Assembly: GCA_964030475.1 (NCBI GenBank)
Contig: CAXIPT010000002.1
Location: 9,022,065-9,086,064, forward strand
From: Tethya wilhelma
Taxonomy: Eukaryota > Porifera > Demospongiae > Tethyida > Tethyidae
Reading direction: 5' to 3'
DNA: 64,000 bases
The position numbers were made by a program, and so were the translations under genes. This document shows positions 13,372-23,400 of the stretch, piece after piece (the stretch's first letter is position 1; every line of letters starts with the position of its first letter). The notes beneath the pieces are model-generated. The model was not told the DNA's origin and made no database searches. It saw only the letters and a list, made by a program, of their open reading frames with translations.

Positions 13372-15513
13372 AACATCAAAACCATCCAACTCACCTTTAT
13401 CTTTACGAAAGTCGATAGCATTATTCTTATCGGTCACAATCTCCTTCAGGTTGACGATATTCTCATGACACAGCTGCTTCAAGATCTTGATCTCTCTGAC
13501 AGCTGTGATGGGGAACCCTTCTTTCTCGTTGTCAGTTCGAACCATCTTCAGCGCCACCATTTCATCCGTGGCGTTGTCTCTCGCTTTGAACACTTTTCCG
13601 TAAGTGCCTTCCCCGACTTGTGAAATTATCTCGAAAGCGTCGATGCTCCGTTCTCCCCACGTACGAGGGTGAAGGGGCTCTTCTGGTAGAGTGGGCGTGG
13701 CAACTCCGGACGTTTGCGTTCCTAATATGGCAGGCGAGACGGTCAAACTTGGCGTAAGCTTCTTAGCTGGAGAAGAGCTGATGGAACTGACAGGACTAGC
13801 AGATGATTTTTTTTCTTCGCTCTGTAAGCTGGTCACTTCGAGAGGGGTTGCAGTTCGTGAAGATTGCTCCAAACTAGATGGTGTTGTTTGCGAATCACTA
13901 GTCAGCATACCCATGTTGTTGTATCCAGGGGGCGGCTGAAAGGGGGTCAAATTTGGTACGGGGGGCAGAGGAGGTTTTTCTTCAGGGGGTGGTAGAGGTG
14001 GGGGTGCATCTGATGGAAGAGGGGGAGCAGCAGAATCTGTGGGGGGTGGTGGAAGCGAGTTCTTTCCAGGTAGTGGAGGGTCGGCTGGGGATATGAGTTC
14101 TTGTAGTGGAGGTGCTGGTTTAGAATCAGCAGGCAGAGATGAAGAAGGTGGTAGTGTTGGTGGTACAGCCTCTTTTGGTGGTGGTGGAGGTGGTGAGGTA
14201 TTGGTGGCTGGAGTATCAGTATCCTCAGTGATCATTTCAACGTCCTTTTCACTTTCATTCTCTTTAGTAACGGAAGCTTCGGTCGAAACAGAGGACTCTT
14301 TTTCTTTAACGGGAAGCTTCTTTGAACTTTCTTTGACGTCCTTTAGGTCGACTTTCTTCTTCTTTGAACTCTCCGCCTTGTTCTTCAACGAGTCGTTAGC
14401 TCGACCTCGTCCAGGCAGGGGTGACCTCTCTCTTGCTGGCGGTGGGGAACGACCTCTCGTAGGCAATCTCGACCGAATTGGGCTGCGATCTCTACCTCTC
14501 CCCGTCGAATGCAGTGGTGGAGATCGACTCACACGTCTGGGTCTATGATCGTAATACTCCGGCGAACTCGTCCTGCGATTTCCTCTCATCCTTGAACTGC
14601 GAGAAGGGGAGTATTGGAACGGACCACGTCTTGGACTGTCCCTACGTCCTCGGACGATAGGGGATCGTGACCTTCGGTCTCGGGGGATAGGCGAACGTGA
14701 CCCTCGTCTGTGCCGAAAGGGAGGCGGGGAAACAGAATCGTAACGGTGGCGATAGGGAGAAGGCGGGGACCTCCATCTTCCCGGCCTGTAGTGTGGCGAA
14801 GGTGAGCGTGGGTAGAGGTACTCTGGACTTCGAGAGCGGCGGTAAATTCGAGAATCAGGAGAATCCGAATGTCGACTGGGTCTGTAGATATTGCCTGGAT
14901 AATAAGAGGGGCTCTCCCTTCGTCCCTTGGGGTAATCGGGCGAGGAAGGAGGTGAGATATCATCGTAGGCTGTAACCACTCGGTGCCGAGAGCCTGCGTG
15001 ACGATGATTGTCGTCTCTATCTTGGTAGACTTTGGGGACGGTTCTCAATGGACTGCTGTCTCTCTGGCGACTCTTGTGGTGGTGTTTCTTGCTTCGTTTT
15101 GAATGTTCGTGCTTCTTCGATTTCGGTGAGCTTGGAGGATGGTGTCGTTTTCTTTTACGATGACTACTACCAGATGGACTTCGACTTTTGTGCTTACTCC
15201 TGGTTTTCTCCTCTTTGCTGTGTCTGTGGTGCTTCTTGCTCGCTTCATTCGGCTTTCCAGAGCTTGAGAGGCGCCTCTCTTTCGGGTATGGCTCGACAGG
15301 TACCGGACTAAGGTCTCTGGAGTCTCTTCGCGGCTCTGGCGGCGAGTAGCTGACGAGAGAATCCGTGCTGACATTTTCCACGGCGTCACATTGACCAGGT
15401 TCAGGGCTAGAGGTGCTGTAGGAACGAATACTGGTCAAAGCCGAACCTCCTTTTCCGTCAGAAGAGGTGCTTTTCACACGTTTGACCTTCTTGCGTTCAC
15501 TGACGACAGACAT
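9780..15513 (-). CDS. CDK12: Cyclin-dependent kinase 12/13
   Basis: Eight exons: 15513-13395, 12968-12779, 12415-12356, 12230-12129, 11919-11842, 11414-11298, 11055-10921, 10767-9780; total 1262 aa with consistent phase. In animals CDK12/13 pair with cyclin K and phosphorylate the RNA polymerase II CTD in the nucleus. The N-terminal half has an Arg/Ser-rich region (about 80-380) typical of these kinases, then a proline-rich linker. The kinase domain starts about residue 624: glycine loop GEGTYG, cyclin-binding helix PITAVRE (vertebrates PITAIRE), HRDLKCSN around residue 757, DFG at about 777 and T-loop [18 protein letters not shown]. The C-terminal extension carries [13 protein letters not shown], closely matching the C-terminal helix signature of human CDK12. 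The tail is Pro/Gln-rich low complexity. A single ancestral gene before the vertebrate CDK12/CDK13 split is likely. Confidence 0.97.
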
Positions 15514-15765
15514 TTTGTTTGCGTGAGACCATCACTGTTTGGCGGCGCCAAAGTCAAAGTGGATCTTTTGTTGTTCACTTAAACAGTGTTTGCTGCTTGT
15601 GTGATGGAAATGTCGGCCAGATTCACAGGGATTTGTTTCTTTGTGCTGACACGACAGAGACAGCCGCCAGTTTAGAACGAAAACGAAATAAATTTCCGAA
15701 AATAAATTCGGTTAATTAGAACAAGTTGTGGCACACCTCAGTGCACACCACATGTCACATGTGCA
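15514..15765. promoter_or_regulatory. Bidirectional promoter region, CDK12 / YAE1
   Basis: Only 252 bp separate the start codons of divergently transcribed CDK12 and YAE1, so this stretch must contain both 5' UTRs and a shared or overlapping promoter. No TATA box is obvious at a suitable place for either gene. Function is inferred from arrangement alone. Confidence 0.6.
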
Positions 15766-16502
15766 ATGGAAGAAGGGGGTCTAGTAGATGTGGAAATTGA
15801 TGAAGACCCCGACCTATTCATTGCTGAGAGAGACTTCAACAAGCTATCAGATTCACAGCACAAAGTAATATATAATGATTTATACAAAATTGTCCAGAAA
15901 TAATGTTTATGTTTATGTATGACTCTACAGGTTGGTTTCATAGAAGGTGCTGAGATTGGCAAGCAAGAAGGACTTCAAGAAGGATTTGAAGATGGATTCA
16001 CAGCTGGAGTCCAAAGTGTGATACACTGGGCAGCTTTAAGAGGAAAAGTGATGTACGTATAAGTGATGCATAATGTACTAGTATTAAAACCATAATGTGT
16101 ACATACCTTGAAGTGTTTAGTATTACAATAACATCACTGATTCAACCCTCTACCATCTACCTGTGCTTTATCTTCAACAGTGCACTACAGAGCTATTGTA
16201 ATTTGAAACAACAGAAAGGAACTGCATCATCTACAATCTCAGAGTTGAGTGGAACTCTTGACGATCTACTGGCTGAAATCAAAACTGCTGTCGAAAAGTG
16301 GAAAAGCTACTACTTTAAGAGAAAAGAATCAGAGTACACATGCGTGATCACTGGAGCAGAACAAGTTGGTCACAAAGAATTGGTTACCAAGGGAACTGTT
16401 GTCATGGAAACACTAGTGGGATGGACAGAGGTACCTAATGATATACATATGTTTGAGAAGAGATTGTTAGAATTGCAAAACAAGATTACAACAGTATCAT
16501 AG
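15766..16502 (+). CDS. YAE1: YAE1 homologue, adaptor for ABCE1 Fe-S cluster assembly
   Basis: Three exons, 15766-15864, 15931-16052 and 16181-16502, give 180 aa with matching phase. Residues 35-59 form a deca-GX3-type motif: glycines at 35, 39, 43, 47, 51, 55 and 59, exactly every fourth residue. This is followed by WAALRGKVIALQSYC, which parallels the LRGTLSALLSWC segment of human YAE1 (YAE1D1). In yeast and human, YAE1 with LTO1 links the cytosolic Fe-S targeting complex to ABCE1 (Rli1). The C-terminal half is predicted helical and weakly conserved. The ATG at 15766 opens the first frame that runs into the donor at 15865. Confidence 0.85.
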
Positions 16503-17468
16503 CAACAGACTTTAGTGAAACGTATTTTTGTTGAAGTTGTGAAAATTAATGATGCAATTGCGCAAGCCTAGGGCATGTCTGACCACAGTAGCTGCTGTGC
16601 ATAATTGGGTGGGGACTTTCCCTATTGAATTACCTCAACTCTGCAGACTGGCTGATGAAAATTACAGCAGATAACAAATTTTAAGTCCCTGGGCATTACC
16701 CTTCGATAAATTATAGTAATGAATGTTCTTGTACATGGCAACATAACCTAACCTGTACTTTAATAAATAATCTGTACATGTATTGGGATAAATGAAGTTG
16801 ATTCACAAAACACAAACTTAATAATGCCAAAGATAATATCAGTCCTTCCTCCGGCTAGCTAGCACTCCACCTGGACCACTAACATCAAGTTTGTTGTTGT
16901 TGTAGTAGACACAACGAGTGTGAAACTTTCCAACCAAGTCTCAGTTACATGAATGAGACGTACTGAAACCACCTTCAGCAAAATCTAGAAGTGAGCTCGT
17001 GTTGAACTGCATTAATAAAAATTATTATGGTCAAAAGATAATGAAATTATAATGCAGTTAAATTAGCATAGACTGATTCCACCCTGGCAGGTATATAGTA
17101 TAGCTGTGTTGCAACTTGCATGTCTTTGACTCAACAGTTTCACAGCCTGATTATCTCGGGATCCTTCACCTCTAGATCATATATGGTATGCATGATTGCA
17201 AGAGCATACTTGAGCTTATGTTAGAGATGACCATTACCATATTATTATACTGTGTTTGAATCTCATGCATGAAGCTGTGAAATTGCAGTTACTAGCAACA
17301 AGTATAAAAAGTGCATGTGTATAGACATAGATATACATGATCATTAGCTATAATTATATCTATTCAGCAGAAAAATAATAAAATGTTTGTCAGTCAGGGA
17401 ATTATAACAATGATTTGTTCAAATTTAATAGGATGCAGCACACGTTGAAAGAATCCAAACCACGACTG
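16503..17468. other. Intergenic with decayed duplicate of 26.8-28.5 kb sequence (GTF3C4 exon relics)
   Basis: Three blocks in the same order and orientation match the region upstream of the 10-repeat gene: about 16664-16723 matches 26850-26898, 16790-16835 matches 27003-27070, and 16903-17013 matches 28386-28533. The last block corresponds to the final two coding exons of GTF3C4 (minus strand) but with indels that destroy the frame, so it is a non-functional fragment. The 1.3 kb that contains the small gene at 27140-27876 has no counterpart here. YAE1 polyadenylation probably uses AATAAA near 16762. Confidence 0.65.
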
Positions 17469-20400
17469 CTAGATAAGAATAGAGAGCACTGCGGCCAATA
17501 GGACAAACATCGGAACAGCATAGACTCTCACTGAATCTACATAACAATACATGCATGCAATACTGATTTTAAAAATGGTGTGCTTTCTTATTAAGTATGT
17601 AGCTATAGGCTAGGGCCATCAGCAAGCATCTATATACCACATCTGATCTAGTGCACTCACTAGAACATGGAGAAAATTCACAGTTGTTGTTTGGGTCACG
17701 ACCAACTGCAGTTCCATCTGGACACAGCCTTGCATCAGCCGTACAAAACACTGCTCCTATTTTAATATCATATTATGCATAACACAAATTCAAATTGGGA
17801 GCTTGCAGGAGGCTCCACTCACCGGGACAGGGGAGGAATTGACAGTCGTTGTCTGGATCTCGACCCACTCCAACACCACCGGGACATATCATCGCATCAG
17901 CAGTACAACTATTTGCTATACAGTCAGTCAGCATGCATCAATACAATATCAAGCCTGAAAACCATACCACTCACCAGGACAGAGATGAAATTCACAGTCG
18001 TTAGTTGGATCACGAGTAACTACAGTACCATTTGAGCACTCCATTGTGTCCTCAGTACAATTACTTGTTCCTATTAATTTTTAGGTTGGAATACAAGTGA
18101 CATGCAAGTGAGTGGCATTAGTGGTTGTACTTAGGATGACCAATGTATTCAGTTTTCTTAGTTTATGCATGGCTCTATAGCTGTACATGCATCATACTAT
18201 TATGAATTGTTCACCTGGACATGGGTAGAATTCACAGTTGTCCTCAGGGTCACGGGTAACAGTCCTATAATCTGGACATATCAACTCATCTTCAGTACAA
18301 TTACTTGAACCTGTGACAATGTGACATAGATCATACTGATTTACAAGTAGTAAAAATTTTATAAAAATGAGAAGTGTATATAGGATTGGGCAGTGCGGTA
18401 AAAAGCAATGAAACAAGGCAAATCTTTGAATTTCGGCACATGACTACTTCATTTTGATGAGTTGGCAAGTTTGAATTCCGGGATCCATCATTCAATAATT
18501 ATTATCAGTCATTTGGCTCATGAGTCAATATGGCATGCAATCACTTGACTAAAGTAACTAGCATGTAGAATGTAGGTACACAATAACATATGAGAGTTGA
18601 GTACAAAAAATGAAGTAGTCATGTGCCGAAATTCAAAGACTTGCCTTGTTTCATTGCTTTTTACCGCACTGCCCATTCTACACTTCTCATTTTTATAAAA
18701 TTTTTACTACTTGTTCATTCACTTTTTTAAACACAAAGGTGCTCAATTGCATGCATGGAGACAATCACATAGCAGAGACTGGTCAGTCTCTACAAAAAAG
18801 CAGATGTGTACATTGGATGCGCATGCGGATTATATGCATGCAACCACGTGTTCTATCGACAACCTTGGTTAATACGGTAAGAAAACTGTCTGGGGGAGGC
18901 TATTAAATGCATTTCAAGGCTTAGCTTTCTTTACTTGAAAGTTTTTAAGCATGAACATTTTGTATTGTGTCAATGGGACAGTCGGCCCATTCCTACTATA
19001 CGTACTACCGTACGTATGATAATCATGCATGCCACTATCCTCTGCGTAGTCAATGGTTCCTTCTCCCCCAAGACAACTCTCATGCACTAAGAGAGGCTAG
19101 TTCTGTATGCTTTTCAAGACAGTGATGGCCATTAAACCATAATTAGTACGATTTTGACAAAAATTACCATTTTCCAATTTCACAAGTAAACCATATCATT
19201 TGAAAGCTCTCATCACTCTGACCACAATGGTGCCAGTCCCATTTCATATAGGCTGAGATAGGCTTGGTATATATATAATGTGTTGCTGGGTTCTTGGTTT
19301 CTCATCACGTATGATGGTTTTAGGTTCTTGGTTTCTCATCACTGTATGATGAGGGGTCTAGAAAAGTTTGCACACTTTCAGTGAAAACTTGGAATGTAAT
19401 TATTCGTAACTTCGTCATGATTCACGTGCAGCCTGACCTCAAAAATTTATTACGGATCTAACAGCATTTTCGCGAGCAAGTTTCAACAGTTTTTTGTGTC
19501 CAAGCAGGAGACTTTATAGTGAATATGATACCTTGAGAAATGAGTAGCCAGTAAGTAATCTTCGCCATATCGATCGAGTGCTTTAAGTCAAAATGTCACG
19601 CTAACCCTACCTACTGCCAGTGAATTTCCGTAGCTCATGCCTTAGTAACAACATAGATTCTTATCTGTTCCATTCAGAGATGAAAGCGCTAGCTTCAGCG
19701 ATGTCAATGGCACGTTCGAGTTTCAACTGGTTTCAAAACTTTTATACACACACGCAAAGATTCTGCAGACTGGTCAGTTTACAAGTAACAATTTTTCGCG
19801 ACTTCCACAATCAACGTTCTGTCATGTGACATTATAGTCACATGACTTCATGTAAGCAATCTGATTGGCTCTGCCTGATTTTGAGCAGAGAACACAAAAT
19901 GTGTGCCAGTTTTTTTAGACCCCCATTTTTTGCTGGGCGGAAAAGGCGGGGTCTAGGACTAGACTAGCTATTGAAGTAGAGAAGAGTAATTGAAGGGGTA
20001 AAACTAGAGTGGCCTAACCCACGACTCCCTGAGTTGAAACCCCCTAAACTCCGAAGTATGCTTAGGTTGTGTTTCAGAGTTCGAGATTTTTCAGTAATTT
20101 TGAATTTTGAGCATTATATGGTAAAAGGAGATCTACGATTTTTATTAGTTTTTTGGGCTTTTCAGGTCATTTAATTGTGGGATAGGCCACTCTGGTTCTT
20201 GACCCTTTAAATTATTAATGCAAATAGTTGAATGTAATTCTAATCTCAAGACCACTCACTCCACACAGACGACATGTCCCTGCTCCTCTTCATTGTTCGA
20301 GTTGTAGTATCCATCGACACAAGAGGAGCATCGGGGGCCGTGAGAGAACCCCCCACACTCCACACACAGACCCTCCTCTTCACTGGGACCGTTTAGAACA

Positions 20401-23400
20401 TAGTTACTAACCTGCATGTATATGCACACGTTGAGTGATGGTCAATAAACTTACACACACTGTGCAATATGGATTTTACATACAATACCATATTGTACAC
20501 ACACTGTGCAATATGGATTTTATATACAATACCATATTGTACTACCATGCATGCATGATGAAGCCTTTTTTCATAGAAAAACAAGTACTATATAACAGGT
20601 AAATTTGGTGGGGTTAAAAAATTTGGAGAATTTGCATTTTAGCATTATTTGGCGATTTTAAATTTGCCAAATTTAATTCTCACTAAATTTACCCACTATT
20701 TACAGTAGGTAAAATAATTATATTTTAATTATTAGTACAATAATTACATTTGTATAGCTACGTACTGTAGATCGACACATTGTGTTGTTAAAAAAAGGTA
20801 ATGATGGTAAATCAAAAATGGCCTGGAATGAGTTTACTCCAAATAACACATTAAATTCAATGGAAGTCTTGAGATCTAAGTGGGATACAAACCTGATCCT
20901 TTCAAATTCATGTGTAACAAATAAAATGCTCTTATATATACTGCTGACGTCGAGCTATAGCTACTATAAATTAATTGGCATTGCAATGGAGCAAGAATAA
21001 TAATATATTAGATGATCATATAGGTATTGTAACAATGTCATGTTGGGAAGAACAGGCAGGTCATGTGTTTGCATAATGTGGGTCATGCCATTACATGTAG
21101 GCCTTGAGATCTGGTTTGAAAGTCAACTAGTGTCTATGTATAGGTTAGTGACTTAGCCTGAGGTTATAAGAATAGTAGTACAGTAGAACCTCGATTATCC
21201 GAACACCTTGGGGCACAGCCTAACTTCAAGTGTTCGGAAAACCAAATTTGTTCGGATAACTGAAGCGATAAAATTACGCTTGTTTTTACCGCTCTAGCAG
21301 TAGCCACGATAGTTTTACTAGCTCTTTAGCATCTCAGAACACTAATAGATTGTATTTTTCTTCGATCAAACTTGAATAATAGTGACCGCGTGCACGATTA
21401 CGTAAGCCTCAAGCTCGAAAAAAGGGCGGAGTCTGTTCGGATTTGTTCTAATTAACCGAAATTTGGTCTTCCAGCTCTGTTCGGATAATCGAGCGTTCGG
21501 ATAAGTGAGGTTCGGATAATCGAGGTTCTACTGTATACATTGTACTATACTATTCTCTGCTCCAATGCCAGTGAGTTCTAGTAGCTTGATCAGTGGTAAG
21601 ATCATTAAGCCTCGGCGCGTGCGTAGCATGTGCAGAGGGTTACGGTAGTCGTTTTGTCTGTCTGTCTGTCTGTCCCATCGAAATCTCAAGAAAGACAGCT
21701 CTAGCGACAAAATTGATGGTACTTACGTTCATAACTCTGAATGATCTTGTAAAAATATATTTTTTGCTGTCCAAAACACTGTAGTTCTTGCATGAGTTTT
21801 GAGGCTTTTGTGCTTCTGTTTGAGCGCTTAGCTTCGAGGCCACGCCTACTAATTTGGTGTGCGTTATCTAGAATTTGTGTTGCTGAGGTCCAATGCTGCA
21901 TGGCTCTTTAATTGCATGCATGGCTGTTGGTTAGTGTTGTTTGGCAAGACAGGCATGAGTTGGTCTGCTTTCTATGTAAGCATATAGGGCATGCAAAGAC
22001 TTTACACAAGCTATAGCTAGGCTTTACACAAGCTTTACACAAGCTATAGCTATAGCTATACACATCTATAGCTTTACACAAGCTATAGATCATTATAGCT
22101 AATGCATCTAGCTGTGGTTAGCTAGGCTCTTACTGAGGCCCAGCTCATCAGTGCTAGACTTTGCTTATGTGGTTTATAGTCTGTAACGTGCTGCTTCACC
22201 ATAGCCGTGTTAGCTATGCCGGCCACTAGATGGATCATAGCCTGTAGTTTTGAAGTTTTCAGTGATACTGAGTTATGTTACACTCTTGTACACTGTATGC
22301 ATATAAGTGTGGTAGCTAGTTGAGTGCGCCTCAGTGCCTTCATTTCAATGAGAAAAGGTTCTTGGGTTCTCCACTACTTTTAATGGGAAAAGGTTCCTGG
22401 GGTTCTCCACTAGTTTTAGTGGGAAAGGTTCTTGGGTCCTCCAGTAGTTTTAGTGGGAAAGGTTCTTGGGTTCTCCACTAGTTTTAATGGGAAAGGTTCT
22501 TGGGTTCTCCACTAGTTTTTGAAAGCTCTCATCACTCTGACCACAATGGTGCCAGTCCCATCTCAATAGGACCTTCCTAGGCTGAGATATTCTTGATAAT
22601 GTGTTGAGAACCTATACCATCATACAGTGATGAGAAACCAAGAACCTAAAACCATCATATGTGATGAGAAACCAAGAACCCAGCAACACATTACCAGGCN
22701 NNNNNNNNNNNNNNNNNNNNNNNNNNNNNNNNNNNNNNNNNNNNNNNNNNNNNNNNNNNNNNNNNNNNNNNNNNNNNNNNNNNNNNNNNNNNNNNNNNNN
22801 NNNNNNNNNNNNNNNNNNNNNNNNNNNNNNNNNNNNNNNNNNNNNNNNNNNNNNNNNNNNNNNNNNNNNNNNNNNNNNNNNNNNNNNNNNNNNNNNNNNN
22901 NNNNNNNNNNNNNNNNNNNNNNNNNNNNNNNNNNNNNNNNNNNNNNNNNNNNNNNNNNNNNNNNNNNNNNNNNNNNNNNNNNNNNNNNNNNNNNNNNNNN
23001 NNNNNNNNNNNNNNNNNNNNNNNNNNNNNNNNNNNNNNNNNNNNNNNNNNNNNNNNNNNNNNNNNNNNNNNNNNNNNNNNNNNNNNNNNNNNNNNNNNNN
23101 NNNNNNNNNNNNNNNNNNNNNNNNNNNNNNNNNNNNNNNNNNNNNNNNNNNNNNNNNNNNNNNNNNNNNNNNNNNNAACCATATCATTTGAAAGCTCTCA
23201 TCACTCTGACCACAATGGTGCCAGTCCCATCTCAATACGACCTTCTTAGGCTGAGATAAGCCTGGTAATGTGTTGCTGGGTTCTGGTTTTTGATGATTTT
23301 CATCAAAATTTAAATCTGGCATCAAAATATATTATTTGAAAGTTCTCTTTGTGCTGATCACAATGGTACCAATCCCAGCTCAATACGACCTTCCTATGCT

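Noticed and set aside
14039..14548. Plus-strand Gly/Ser-rich frame opposite CDK12 exon 1
   Set aside because: Antisense shadow of the Pro-rich linker of CDK12.
22612..23325. Open frames spanning the N gap
   Set aside because: They are open only because N codons cannot be read as stops.
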